64,000 nt of DNA from Curtobacterium pusillum (lineage in GTDB: Bacteria > Actinomycetota > Actinomycetes > Actinomycetales > Microbacteriaceae), in NCBI GenBank assembly GCA_002025645.1, contig CP018783.1:744001-808000 (forward strand), in the 5' to 3' direction. A program made the position numbers and the translations under genes. Positions within the stretch are counted from its first letter, which is position 1. The number at the start of each line of letters is the position of its first letter. Below the pieces are notes generated by a model, which worked only from the letters and a program-made list of their open reading frames with translations, did no database searches and was not told where the DNA came from. Below, piece by piece: positions 40,798 through 49,072 of this stretch.

Positions 40798-42462
40798 TCA
40801 GTGGTGGACCGGCTCGACGACGCCGCTCTCCTCGACGTCACGGACGTCCTCGGCGGTGCGGAGGATCTCCTCGCGGTCCGAGGCGGAGTTGATCGCCCAG
40901 TAGTAGATCACCAGTGAGAACACCGCCACCACGACGATGTCGATCCACAGCGGGAACACCGGGTGCGTCAGCGGGCCGAAGTCGCTGAGGAACACGATGA
41001 GGCCCATGCCGATCAGGTAGGGCAGCAGCCACTGGGCCGCCTTCCAGTCCCAACGAGGCCGGACGCTCGAGGCACCGCGGAACACGTTGTTCAGGATGAT
41101 CACCACGGCACCGATGAGGATCGCGACGCCGAGCTTCCAGTCGGTGTCCCACCCGGTCCAGAGGATGATGAGGTTCGCGACGACGAACGCGATCGGCGAC
41201 AGCACCGTCGCCGCCGGCATCCGGTAGGGCCGCTCGATCTCCGGGATGCGCTTCCGGAAGGCACCGAGTGCCAGCGGAGCGCCCGCGTACATCAGGACCG
41301 ACGCACTCGTGATGAGGCTGACGAGCCCCTGCCACGACGGGAACGGTGCGAAGCACGCACACCCGACGACGAACGCCACGATCAAACCGACCCAGGGCAC
41401 GCCCTGCTTCGTCGTCCACTCGAACGCCTTCGGGAAGTAGCCGTTGCGGCTCAGCCCGTACGAGATGCGGCTCGTCGCGGTCACGTAGATCAGGCCGGTG
41501 CCGGCGGGCGAGATGATCGCGTCGATGAAGATGATCACGGCCAGCCAGGTGATGCCGGCCGCCATCGCGATGTCGGCGAACGGGCCGGTGTACTTCGTGA
41601 AGTCCGCGGTCGCCCACGAGCCCTGGATCGCGTCGGAGCGCAGGACGCCGAGGAAGACGACCTGGAGCAGCAGGTAGATCACGAGCCCGATGAGGACCGA
41701 CCCGATGACCGCACGCGGGATGTCGCGCTTCGGGTTCTTGGCCTCACCGGCGAGCTGGTCCGCCTGCTCGAAGCCGAGGAACGCGAAGATGATGCCCGAC
41801 GTGGACACCGCGGCGAGGATGCCCTTCGCACCCTCGGGCATGAAGCCGTCCGCGGCCGTGAAGTTCGAGCCGTGGAACCCGCTGAACGCCAGCACGATGA
41901 TGACGAGCAGGGGGATCGCGACCTTCCACCACGTCGCCGCGGAGTTCGTGTTCGCGAGGATCTTCACGCTGAGCATGTTGATCACCGTGACGACGGCCAT
42001 GAGCACCACCGCGACGGCGATCCCCGCGCCGGTCAGCAGCTGCTGCGTCTCACCGTCGATGGTCGTCGTGTGCAGCCACGGGTGGGCGAACTCCCAGTGC
42101 TGCGCGTACTTGATCATCGCCTCGACCTCGATCGGGGCGACCGTCACGGACTGCAGCCACGAGAACCACCCGAAGGAGGCTCCGGCGACGCCGCCGAACG
42201 CGATGTGGGGGAACCGCGCTGTTCCACCCGCGATCGGGAACATGCCGCCGAGCTCGGCGTGCACGAGGGCGAGGACGAGGATCGCCACGCCGCCGATGAG
42301 CCACGAGATGATCGCGGCGGGTCCGGCGGTCTTGAGGGCTTCCTGCGAGCCGAAGAGCCAGCCGGAGCCGATGATCGACCCCGTCGAGGCCCAGATGAGC
42401 CCGATGAAGCCGACGTTGCGCTTGAGGCCGGAGTCCGGCAGCGCCTGTGTCGTTGTAGCCAC
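40798..42462 (-). CDS. APC family amino acid permease
   Basis: A 554-residue transporter with twelve to thirteen membrane helices. The N-terminal helix has the APC pattern GLIWASTGSIIGSGWLFGSQ, and FAFLGFEQADQLAGEAKNPK is the conserved segment between helices 6 and 7. The C-terminus is acidic (EEILRTAEDVRDVEESG). It starts at a GTG (42462) with AGGAGCAACA upstream. A perfect hairpin lies directly against that ribosome-binding site. The substrate is probably an amino acid. It converges with the LLM monooxygenase gene, only 13 bp between stops. Confidence 0.9.
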   Translation of the reverse strand: MATTTQALPDSGLKRNVGFIGLIWASTGSIIGSGWLFGSQEALKTAGPAAIISWLIGGVAILVLALVHAELGGMFPIAGGTARFPHIAFGGVAGASFGWFSWLQSVTVAPIEVEAMIKYAQHWEFAHPWLHTTTIDGETQQLLTGAGIAVAVVLMAVVTVINMLSVKILANTNSAATWWKVAIPLLVIIVLAFSGFHGSNFTAADGFMPEGAKGILAAVSTSGIIFAFLGFEQADQLAGEAKNPKRDIPRAVIGSVLIGLVIYLLLQVVFLGVLRSDAIQGSWATADFTKYTGPFADIAMAAGITWLAVIIFIDAIISPAGTGLIYVTATSRISYGLSRNGYFPKAFEWTTKQGVPWVGLIVAFVVGCACFAPFPSWQGLVSLITSASVLMYAGAPLALGAFRKRIPEIERPYRMPAATVLSPIAFVVANLIILWTGWDTDWKLGVAILIGAVVIILNNVFRGASSVRPRWDWKAAQWLLPYLIGMGLIVFLSDFGPLTHPVFPLWIDIVVVAVFSLVIYYWAINSASDREEILRTAEDVRDVEESGVVEPVHH

Positions 42463-42472
42463 TGTTGCTCCT

Positions 42473-42515
42473 GTCGATGAGCGCGGTCCCGCGTACGGGG
42501 GCCGCGCTCATCGAC
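42473..42515 (-). promoter_or_regulatory. Leader hairpin next to the permease ribosome-binding site
   Basis: A 43-bp inverted repeat with arms GTCGATGAGCGCGG and CCGCGCTCATCGAC (14 bp perfect, extending to CCC/GGG around GCGTACG). In the message the stem ends exactly where AGGAG begins, 10 bases before the GTG. Such a position can hide or expose the ribosome-binding site, or the dyad may be an operator in DNA. Confidence 0.6.
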
Positions 42516-42543
42516 TCTGGCACCGTGACAGCACTTTCGCCGG

Positions 42544-42583
42544 ATTGTTTAACACAATGGAAACAAATGTGCTGTACAAGCAC
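42544..42583. promoter_or_regulatory. AT-rich promoter region with two dyads
   Basis: Unusually AT-rich for this genome. It holds ATTGT-TTAAC-ACAAT (42544-42558) and GTGCT-GTACA-AGCAC (42569-42583), both perfect short dyads. It lies upstream of the APC permease gene and just downstream of the repeat-tail gene. Probably contains the permease promoter; exact -35 and -10 boxes are not clear. Confidence 0.45.
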
Positions 42584-42588
42584 TCAGG

Positions 42589-43437
42589 CTACTTCTTCTT
42601 CGCCTTCTTCTTGCCGTCGTCCTTCTTGGACTGCTTCTTGTCCGCCTTCTTCTTGCCGTCGTCCTTCTTGTTCTTCTTCTTGCTGTCGTCCTTCTTGCTC
42701 TTCTTGCTGTCGTCCTTCTTGCTCTTCTTCTTGTCCGCCTTCTTCGACTGCGGCTCCGGCTCCTGCTCCGGCTCCGTCTCCGTCTCCGTCTCCGTCTCCG
42801 TCTCCGTCTCCGTCTCCGTCTCCGTCTCCGGCGACTCGATGCCGTCCACGGGTTCGACGACCACGGCGCTGCCCGTGTCGGCGAGCACGTCGACCGCGTG
42901 CTCCTCGACCACCGGGGCGAGGGCGTCGTCCACCCGCTCGACGACGAGCGACGCCCCGTCCTCGGCGAGACGCAGGAGCGCCTGCGCAGCCCGGACGCGG
43001 GTCGTGGTCTTCCTGGCGAGGACGTCGGCGCGCGCACCCTCGAGGAACGCCCGCAGCGTCCGCTCGACCACCGAGCGCCCGCGCGGCGCCGAACGATCGA
43101 GGCGGTCGAGCTCACCGGCGACCCCGGCGACGTCGTCCTCGACGTGCTCGTGCCGCACCGACTCGATGAGCGCCGCGATGGCAGCGGCTCCCCGCTCCAC
43201 CGCGGCCGACCGCTGGTCGAGCACGACGAGCATCTCGATCACGGACCCGTACGTCACCGTCTCGAGGCGGACCGGCTCGGCCCCGCGCCCGCGGATGACC
43301 AACCGGGCGTCGGGAGTCGGGAGCCACGCGGCCAACGCGGCGACGGTCGCGACCGAGGCGACCGCACGTTCGTAGTCGGCGAGCACCACTCGCTCCTGCT
43401 CTCGCAGACGGACTCGGATCGCGATCTCCTGCACCAC
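42589..43437 (-). CDS. Protein with (Glu-Thr)n and Lys/Asp repeat tail
   Basis: A 282-residue protein starting VVQEIAIRVRLREQERVV at a GTG with AGAGGT six bases upstream. Residues 1 to about 205 are a mixed, mostly helical domain of no recognised family (PTPDARLVIRGRGAEPVRLE, and HEHVEDDVAGVAGELDRLD). The tail then has nine to ten Glu-Thr pairs, a Pro-Glu-Gln stretch, and about 55 residues of KKDDSKKSKKDD-type repeats ending KKAKKK. The tail is strongly acidic, then strongly basic, and must be disordered. It could bind nucleic acid or the cell-envelope polymers. It lies directly after ssrA on the same strand, separated by a terminator. Confidence 0.72.
   Translation of the reverse strand: MVQEIAIRVRLREQERVVLADYERAVASVATVAALAAWLPTPDARLVIRGRGAEPVRLETVTYGSVIEMLVVLDQRSAAVERGAAAIAALIESVRHEHVEDDVAGVAGELDRLDRSAPRGRSVVERTLRAFLEGARADVLARKTTTRVRAAQALLRLAEDGASLVVERVDDALAPVVEEHAVDVLADTGSAVVVEPVDGIESPETETETETETETETETETEPEQEPEPQSKKADKKKSKKDDSKKSKKDDSKKKNKKDDGKKKADKKQSKKDDGKKKAKKK
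42775..42828. repeat. In-frame hexanucleotide microsatellite
   Basis: Nine perfect copies of CGTCTC, coding the (Glu-Thr)n run of the repeat-tail protein on the minus strand. The unit is a multiple of three, so slippage would change tail length without breaking the frame. Confidence 0.85.
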
Positions 43438-43518
43438 GCGCTGACCTCTCGTTCGGGATCGGTGCGGGCGAGTTCCCGCGCCTGACCCGGATCGTAGTCC
43501 CCGTGGGTGGCGAGACAG

Positions 43519-43560
43519 CGAACGCCCCGAGACCGTCCAGGGACGGCATCGGGGCGTTCG
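43519..43560 (-). terminator. ssrA terminator
   Basis: Arms CGAACGCCCCGA and TCGGGGCGTTCG (12 bp perfect) enclose a second inner stem CCGTCC/GGACGG. It lies 39 bp past the tmRNA 3' end on the minus strand, in the right place to end ssrA transcription. Confidence 0.82.
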
Positions 43561-43599
43561 GTGTGGCATCGGCGTGACAGCGGCTCGGCGTCCGGCGAA

Positions 43600-43977
43600 T
43601 GGTGGAGATGGGGGGAATCGAACCCCCGTCCATCGCTGCAATTCGACGTCTTCTACGGGCGTATCCGGATGGTTCGTTCTGCTCGGCCCCGTCCTTTGCT
43701 ACCGGCTTCTAGGACGACGGGCCCAGTCTCAGTGCAAGTCCCGCACGGCCCTGAGGCGCAACCGTGCAGCAAGTCCTCTGGATGACGCCGGAACTCAGGT
43801 TAGAAGACGATCACCTGGCCGACGGACTTCATGTGCTGGGCTGCTTACGCAGCGAGAGCGAAGTCAGTGCGCTTGGAATTGGCACTTGTTGGTTTCCACG
43901 GATCGTTAACGAGATAACCGTGGGTCCTCGGCCCGCTTCCCGTCGGCACACAGGCAATGTCGAAACCGATCATCCCC
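43600..43977 (-). ncRNA. ssrA: Transfer-messenger RNA (tmRNA)
   Basis: A 378-nt RNA that, with SmpB, rescues stalled ribosomes. The 5' end GGGGATG pairs with CATCTCC before the encoded CCA to form the acceptor stem (one G-U pair). The T-arm GGGGGTTCGATTCCCCCC is near the 3' end and CGGTTTCGACA near the 5' end is typical of the tRNA-like part. The tag reading frame runs from the resume codon at 43883 to the TAA at 43845-43847 and codes for ANSKRTDFALAA, with the ALAA degradation signal. smpB lies 95 bp upstream on the same strand. Confidence 0.96.
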
Positions 43978-44072
43978 ATGCGGGCCGGACGTGCGAGCCG
44001 CTGTCACGCTGTTGAGTTGCCAATGCCCCGTTCGGAGCAGTCCCTCAGTCTACCGACCGAGGCCGATCAGCG

Positions 44073-44549
44073 CTACTCGCCGACGCGGTTCCGGGTGCGC
44101 ATGGCCCGCTCGGCCTCGCGCTTGTCGGTCTTCTCGCGCAGGGCCTGGCGCTTGTCGAACTCGCGCTTGCCCTTCGCGATCGCGATCTCCACCTTGGCCC
44201 GACCGTCGTGGAAGTAGATCTGCAGCGGCACGAGCGTGTAGCCGCCCTGGGCCGTCTTGTGCGAGATCTTCACGATCTGCTGCTTGTGGAGGAGCAGCTT
44301 CCGCTTCCGCCGCGGCGCGTGGTTGTTCCACGTGCCCTCGGTGTACTCGGGGATGTGCACGGCGTCGAGCCAGGCTTCGCCGCCGTCGATGAAGGCGTAC
44401 CCGTCCACGAGCGATGCGCGCCCCTCGCGGAGGGACTTCACCTCGGTGCCGGAGAGGACCATGCCGGCCTCGTACGTGTCCTCGATGAGGTAGTCGTGAC
44501 GCGCACGACGGTTCGTCGCCACGATCTTCTCGCCGCGTTCCTTCGCCAT
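44073..44549 (-). CDS. smpB: SsrA-binding protein
   Basis: A 158-residue tmRNA-binding protein of normal length. Marks are [39 protein letters not shown], and [20 protein letters not shown]. The C-terminal tail [20 protein letters not shown] enters the ribosomal mRNA channel during rescue. It follows ftsX and leads into ssrA, a common actinobacterial order. Confidence 0.97.
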   Translation of the reverse strand: MAKERGEKIVATNRRARHDYLIEDTYEAGMVLSGTEVKSLREGRASLVDGYAFIDGGEAWLDAVHIPEYTEGTWNNHAPRRKRKLLLHKQQIVKISHKTAQGGYTLVPLQIYFHDGRAKVEIAIAKGKREFDKRQALREKTDKREAERAMRTRNRVGE

Positions 44550-44677
44550 GCGTGTCTCCTCCCGGTCGGTCGCTGCGGATGCGCAGCCCTACAGACTACC
44601 CGACGCACGGGGTGCGGCGCACCTTCCCGGCGCGCCGCACCCGTGGGACGGCATCGAACCGTCCCGACTCTCGGGCC

Positions 44678-44719
44678 CAGCGACACTTCTCGGGCCGCAG
44701 AGCGCGCGAAGTGTCGCTG
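44678..44719. terminator. Hairpin between ftsX and smpB
   Basis: Arms CAGCGACACTTC and GAAGTGTCGCTG pair perfectly over 12 bp around an 18-base loop that can itself fold (GCGCGC). It lies 36 bp past the ftsX stop on the minus strand, so prfB-ftsE-ftsX may end here and smpB may have its own promoter. Confidence 0.65.
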
Positions 44720-44755
44720 ACGCCGAGACTCGGCGCGCCGCTCCGCGACCGCGCG

Positions 44756-45670
44756 TCAGACCTTGAGGTACCGGCGGATCGCGACGAAGGCGGACAGCCC
44801 CGCCAGGACGATGCCGATGACGATCACCGCCGGGACCACGACCGCCGCGTCCCCCATGCCGATGAACGCCGTCCCGGAGAACCGCTGCGCCAGGTAGTTC
44901 CGGACGAAGAACCAGACGACCGCGACGATCGCCCCACCCGCGAGGACCGCCCCGATGGCCGCGGCGATCACCCCCTCGAGCACGAACGGCGTCTGGATGA
45001 ACCGGTTCGACGCGCCGACGAGGCGCATGATGCCGAGCTCCCGCCTTCGACTGAACGCCGACAACCGGATCGTCGTCGCGATGAGCAGGACGGCCGCGAT
45101 GAGCATCAGCGACGCGATGCCGATCGCGGTGTACGACGACGCGTTGAGCAGGTTGAAGATCGGTTGCAGGTACCCGCGCTGGTCCACGACGCTCTGCACG
45201 CCGGCGACCTTCGACAGACTCTCGACGAGCACGTCCGCCTGCGACGGGTTCTTCAGGTTCACCCAGAAGGTCTCGTTGAGGTACTCGGGCTTGACGAACT
45301 CCGTGGCGGGCGAGTCCTTGAACTGCTGCTTGAAGCGGTCGTACGCCTGGTCCTGGTCCTCGTAGTACGTCTTCTCGATGTACGGCTTGAGGGTCGAGGA
45401 GTCGAGCTGTGCCTGCACCTGCTGCCGCTGGTCGTCGGTGGCCTTGGCGCCGGTGCAGTTGCCGGTGGTGTCCGTGTCGGTGCAGAGGTAGACCGCGACC
45501 TGCGCCCGGTCGTACCAGTACCCCTTCATCTGGTTGATCTGCATCTGGAGCAGGATCGCGGTGCCGACGAACGTCAGCGAGATGAAGGTCACGAGGACGA
45601 CGGACACGACCATGGACGCGTTGCGCCGCAGGCCCGAGCCGACCTCGGACATGACGAGCCCGAGCCTCAT
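44756..45670 (-). CDS. ftsX: Cell division protein FtsX
   Basis: A 304-residue permease-like subunit of the FtsEX complex. One N-terminal helix (about residues 20-43) is followed by an external domain of about 130 residues, then three helices toward the C-terminus with [20 protein letters not shown] just after the second, where the FtsX domain couples to the ATPase. FtsEX regulates cell-wall hydrolases at the division site. The external domain carries two Cys ([10 protein letters not shown]), as seen in the mycobacterial form. It overlaps ftsE by four bases. Confidence 0.95.
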   Translation of the reverse strand: MRLGLVMSEVGSGLRRNASMVVSVVLVTFISLTFVGTAILLQMQINQMKGYWYDRAQVAVYLCTDTDTTGNCTGAKATDDQRQQVQAQLDSSTLKPYIEKTYYEDQDQAYDRFKQQFKDSPATEFVKPEYLNETFWVNLKNPSQADVLVESLSKVAGVQSVVDQRGYLQPIFNLLNASSYTAIGIASLMLIAAVLLIATTIRLSAFSRRRELGIMRLVGASNRFIQTPFVLEGVIAAAIGAVLAGGAIVAVVWFFVRNYLAQRFSGTAFIGMGDAAVVVPAVIVIGIVLAGLSAFVAIRRYLKV

Positions 45671-46425
45671 CGGATGATCCCCGGGATGGTCTGGATGCCG
45701 GTGGTGTTCGAGACGCCGCCACCGCGCTGGATCGGCACTGCCTGGGTCTGGTAGCCACCCGACTGCTCGTCGCGCAGGATGGTCCCGTTCGAGAGCTCGA
45801 TGACGCGACGCTGCATCTGGTTCACGATGCTGGCGTCGTGGGTCGCCATGAGCACGGTGGTGCCTCCCTGGTTGATGCGTTCGAGGAGCGCCATGATGCC
45901 GGCCGAGGTCGTCGGGTCGAGGTTTCCGGTCGGCTCGTCGGCGAGCAGGATCGCCGGCTTGTTGACCACCGCGCGTGCGATCGCCACACGCTGCTGCTCA
46001 CCACCGGAGAGCTCGTGCGGCATGCGGGTCGCCTTGCCGGCGAGACCCACGAGCTTGAGCACGTCGGTGACGGCTTCGCTGATGAAGCCCTTGCTCTTGC
46101 CGATCACCTGCAGCGAGAACGCGACGTTGTCGAAGACGTTCTTGTTCGGGAGGAGCCGGAAGTCCTGGAAGACCACGCCGAGGTTGCGGCGGAAGTACGG
46201 GACCTTGCGCGACGACAGGGCGCCCAGCCGCTGCCCGAGCACGTGGATCTGCCCGCGCGACGGCTTCTCCTCCTTCAGCACGAGGCGGAGGAAGCTGGAC
46301 TTGCCGGACCCGGACGCGCCCACGAGGAAGACGAACTCCCCCTTGAGGATCTCGAGGGAGATGGCGTCGAGCGCGGGACTCGGGTTGCCCGAGTACACCT
46401 TGGTGACCTGGTCGAATTTGATCAT
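45667..46425 (-). CDS. ftsE: Cell division ATP-binding protein FtsE
   Basis: A 252-residue ABC ATPase. Walker A is [14 protein letters not shown], the signature is [14 protein letters not shown], and Walker B is [14 protein letters not shown], followed by the switch His in MATHDASIV. After the normal end a tail of about 30 residues ([20 protein letters not shown]) extends the C-terminus, common in Microbacteriaceae. It drives FtsX and is translationally coupled to it. Confidence 0.96.
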   Translation of the reverse strand: MIKFDQVTKVYSGNPSPALDAISLEILKGEFVFLVGASGSGKSSFLRLVLKEEKPSRGQIHVLGQRLGALSSRKVPYFRRNLGVVFQDFRLLPNKNVFDNVAFSLQVIGKSKGFISEAVTDVLKLVGLAGKATRMPHELSGGEQQRVAIARAVVNKPAILLADEPTGNLDPTTSAGIMALLERINQGGTTVLMATHDASIVNQMQRRVIELSNGTILRDEQSGGYQTQAVPIQRGGGVSNTTGIQTIPGIIR

Positions 46426-46476
46426 GACCGGATCAGGGTAGGTCGCCCCGCCGGGAAATCAACCGAGGCGCGCGGC

Positions 46477-47586
46477 TCAGGAGTCGACCGACTGCTTGCG
46501 CCAGCGGATGCCCGCGTTGATGAACCCGTCGAGGTCACCGTCGAACACGGCTGAGGGGTTGTTCACCTCGTGCTCGGTCCGGAGGTCCTTCACCATCTGG
46601 TACGGCGCGAGGACGTAGGAACGGATCTGGTCGCCCCAGCTCGCCGTGATGTTGCCGGCGAGCTCCTTCTTCTTCGCGTTCTCCTCTTCCTTCTTCAGGA
46701 GCAGGAGTCGCGACTGCAGCACGCGCATGGCGGCGGCACGGTTCTGGATCTGCGACTTCTCGTTCTGCATCGAGACGACGGTGCCGGTCGGGATGTGCGT
46801 CAGGCGGACTGCGGAGTCCGTCGTGTTGACCGACTGGCCGCCGGGGCCGGAGGAACGGAAGACGTCGACGCGGATGTCGTTCTCCGGGATGTCGATGACG
46901 GCGGTCTCCGGCATGAGCGGGATGACCTCGACCGCGGCGAACGACGTCTGCCGCTTGCCCGCGGCGCCGAACGGCGACATCCGGACGAGGCGGTGGGTGC
47001 CGGCCTCGACGGACAGGGTGCCGAACGCGTGCGGCGCGTCGACCTCGAACGTGGCGGACTTGATGCCCGCTTCCTCGGCGTAGGAGGTGTCCATCACCGT
47101 GGTCTTGTAGCCGTGCTGCTCGGCGTAGCGGAGGTACATGCGCAGCAGCATCTCGGCGAAGTCCGCGGCGTCGACGCCACCGGCACCAGCACGGATCGTG
47201 ATGACCGCGGGACGGTCGTCGTACTCGCCGTCGAGGAGCGTCTGCACCTCGAGGTCGCCCATCGTCTTCTGGATCGCCTTGAGCTCAGCCGCGGCCTCGT
47301 CGGCGGACTCCTGGTCGTCGGCCTCGTTCGCCATCTCGACCAGCACCTCGAGGTCGTCGATGCGGCGCTCGGTGTCGTTGACCTTCTTCAGCTCCGACTG
47401 CCGGTGCGAGAGCGCGCTCGTCACCTGCTGCGCGTGCTCGACGTCGTCCCAGAGGTCCTGGGCTCCGGCTTGCTCGCTGAGGTCGGCGATCTCGCGCTGC
47501 AGGCGGTCGACGTCGACCACCGAGCGGATGTTGCCGAAGGTCTCGCGGAGGGCGGAGATCTGCTCGGTGAAGTCCAGTTCGACCAT
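46477..47586 (-). CDS. prfB: Peptide chain release factor 2
   Basis: A 369-residue class I release factor for UGA and UAA stops. The GGQ motif in [17 protein letters not shown] is at residues 249-251 and contacts the peptidyl-transferase centre. The stop-codon reading loop is in [20 protein letters not shown]. The gene is read in a single frame, without the programmed frameshift known from E. coli. The ATG at 47586 ([18 protein letters not shown]) is preferred to an upstream in-frame reading that is basic and unlike the family. It begins the prfB-ftsE-ftsX cluster. Confidence 0.96.
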   Translation of the reverse strand: MVELDFTEQISALRETFGNIRSVVDVDRLQREIADLSEQAGAQDLWDDVEHAQQVTSALSHRQSELKKVNDTERRIDDLEVLVEMANEADDQESADEAAAELKAIQKTMGDLEVQTLLDGEYDDRPAVITIRAGAGGVDAADFAEMLLRMYLRYAEQHGYKTTVMDTSYAEEAGIKSATFEVDAPHAFGTLSVEAGTHRLVRMSPFGAAGKRQTSFAAVEVIPLMPETAVIDIPENDIRVDVFRSSGPGGQSVNTTDSAVRLTHIPTGTVVSMQNEKSQIQNRAAAMRVLQSRLLLLKKEEENAKKKELAGNITASWGDQIRSYVLAPYQMVKDLRTEHEVNNPSAVFDGDLDGFINAGIRWRKQSVDS

Positions 47587-47659
47587 GGTCACCGATCCTA
47601 CCGGCGTGCGTTCCACATGGCTGACCGCCTGGAGGCGCGGCTCGCCTCCGCCTCGCCGG

Positions 47660-48382
47660 TCACCGAGCAACCGCGGTGACGACCAGGACGGCGGACGAGT
47701 CGACGACCGGGCCGCGCTGCCAGTCACCGAACACCGCCGTCACGGCGAACCCCGCGGCGTGGAGTTGTCGCTCCAGCTCGCTCCGCGTGCGGAAGTGCAG
47801 CGTCACGGTCTCGACGATCGTCTCGCCGGTGTCGGTGAAGCGGTTGGACGCGACCAGCCGGACGACTCCCGGGGCGACTTCCTCGGCCTCCGACCACTCT
47901 TCGAGCGGCCCTTGCGCGGTGCCGCGGGTGGTCCGCTCGGTCGAGGTCCACCCCAGCCAGGCTTCGGCGGCCGGGTTCCGGCTCTCGAACGCCAGGGTCC
48001 CGCCGTGCCGGAGTGCTCCTCGCAGGTCGAGCAGGGTACGTGCCCAGTCCTCGTCGCCGATGTGCTGCGCGACGTTGCCCGTCATGACGGCGAGGTCAAC
48101 CGACGTCTCCGGGAGCTGTCGACTGTCGCCGTGGACCCAGGTCACGGCCGCGGCACCCGGGCGCCCACGGGCGTGGTCGAGCATGGTGGCCGACGGGTCG
48201 ATCCCGACGACACGGCGGTCCGGCTCGGCGAGGGTCACCGTGAGGATGCCCGTGCCGCAGCCCAGGTCGATGACCGAACGCGCTCCTGACTCGTCGGCGA
48301 GCGCGCGGTAGAAGTCGTGGTCCGGCCCGTCGGGGTTGTCGTCGTCGTAGAGCGCGACGAGTCGCCGGTCGAGGTCGGTCAC
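47660..48382 (-). CDS. Class I SAM-dependent methyltransferase
   Basis: A 240-residue methyltransferase. The SAM-binding motif I is [20 protein letters not shown], with [17 protein letters not shown] as motif II and [17 protein letters not shown] as the motif III region. The start is a GTG that overlaps the TetR stop by four bases, so both are made together. The substrate is not known. It may modify a compound sensed or processed through the TetR regulon (inference). Confidence 0.85.
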   Translation of the reverse strand: MTDLDRRLVALYDDDNPDGPDHDFYRALADESGARSVIDLGCGTGILTVTLAEPDRRVVGIDPSATMLDHARGRPGAAAVTWVHGDSRQLPETSVDLAVMTGNVAQHIGDEDWARTLLDLRGALRHGGTLAFESRNPAAEAWLGWTSTERTTRGTAQGPLEEWSEAEEVAPGVVRLVASNRFTDTGETIVETVTLHFRTRSELERQLHAAGFAVTAVFGDWQRGPVVDSSAVLVVTAVAR

Positions 48383-48981
48383 GAGACGAGCTCCCGCCCC
48401 AGCTCCTGCGCGCGTCCGGAGGCGACGCCGAGTGTGAGGAGACTCGTGACGACGGCCGCGCGTGCGTCGAGCGCGGTGTCGGAGCGCTGGTCATCCGCGA
48501 TCGCGAACACCGCCGCGGAGCTGAGCCGTGCGAGCGCTGCCGGCGGCAGGTGGACCCCGAACACTCCGTCGCCCTGACCTCGTCGCACGAGGTTCGCGAG
48601 CTGCACGTCCACCGAGCGCAGCACCAGGTGGATCTCCTCACCGTGCGCGCCGCGGCGCAGCGCCAGCAGGACCCGGTAGCGGTGTGCGAGTGGCCACAGC
48701 TCGACCACGAAGCGCGCCCAGACCTCGTCCGCGGGCAACCCGGGCCGCTCGGCCTTTTCGAGCACCGCCGTCATCTCGTCGACTGCTGCTGCGGCGAGCG
48801 TCCGGACCAGATCGTCCCGTGCCGGGAAGTACCCGTAGACGGTCCGCCTGACGACACCCGCCGCTGCGGCGATGTCGCCCATGCTCGCCTCCGGCTGTCG
48901 TCCGAGCAGTTCCCGCGCGACGTCGACGATGCGGCCGCGTGTCGCCTCCATCGCTCGGGCCCGAGCCGTCTCCGTCACCAT
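48379..48981 (-). CDS. TetR family transcriptional regulator
   Basis: A 200-residue repressor. The N-terminal helix-turn-helix reads ARELLGRQPEASMGDIAAAA then GVVRRTVYGYFPARDDLV, the classical TetR_N pattern. The C-terminal ligand part is not assigned. The ATG at 48981 is 10 bp from a perfect dyad (ATTGCACA-CAGT-TGTGCAAT). It is divergent from the epoxide hydrolase gene and coupled to the methyltransferase gene, so it likely represses all three and itself. Confidence 0.92.
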   Translation of the reverse strand: MVTETARARAMEATRGRIVDVARELLGRQPEASMGDIAAAAGVVRRTVYGYFPARDDLVRTLAAAAVDEMTAVLEKAERPGLPADEVWARFVVELWPLAHRYRVLLALRRGAHGEEIHLVLRSVDVQLANLVRRGQGDGVFGVHLPPAALARLSSAAVFAIADDQRSDTALDARAAVVTSLLTLGVASGRAQELGRELVS

Positions 48982-48990
48982 GCGCCGATC

Positions 48991-49048
48991 ATTGCACACA
49001 GTTGTGCAATGGGGTACGGTCCAGGCATCGTTGCACACACCTGTGCAT
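48991..49048. promoter_or_regulatory. TetR operator pair and epoxide hydrolase promoter
   Basis: Operator 1 is ATTGCACA-CAGT-TGTGCAAT (48991-49010, perfect). Operator 2 is TTGCACA-CACC-TGTGCAT (49031-49048, one mismatch). A plausible promoter fits between: -35 TTGCAC at 48992, 17-bp spacer, -10 TACGGT at 49015, giving a start near 49027. Operator 1 covers the -35 box and operator 2 lies just past the start site, so binding would block transcription. Confidence 0.75.
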
Positions 49049-49072
49049 CGAGCCGGCATCAGAAGGAACACC

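Noticed and set aside
42772..42830. CRISPR-like array
   Set aside because: The hexanucleotide copies are contiguous without spacers and code in frame for Glu-Thr.
43600..43640. A tRNA gene near 43600
   Set aside because: The T-arm and CCA end belong to the tmRNA; no anticodon arm is present at the right distance.
46477..47586. Programmed frameshift in prfB
   Set aside because: The reading frame is continuous from the ATG through GGQ; no in-frame UGA or slippery site is needed.
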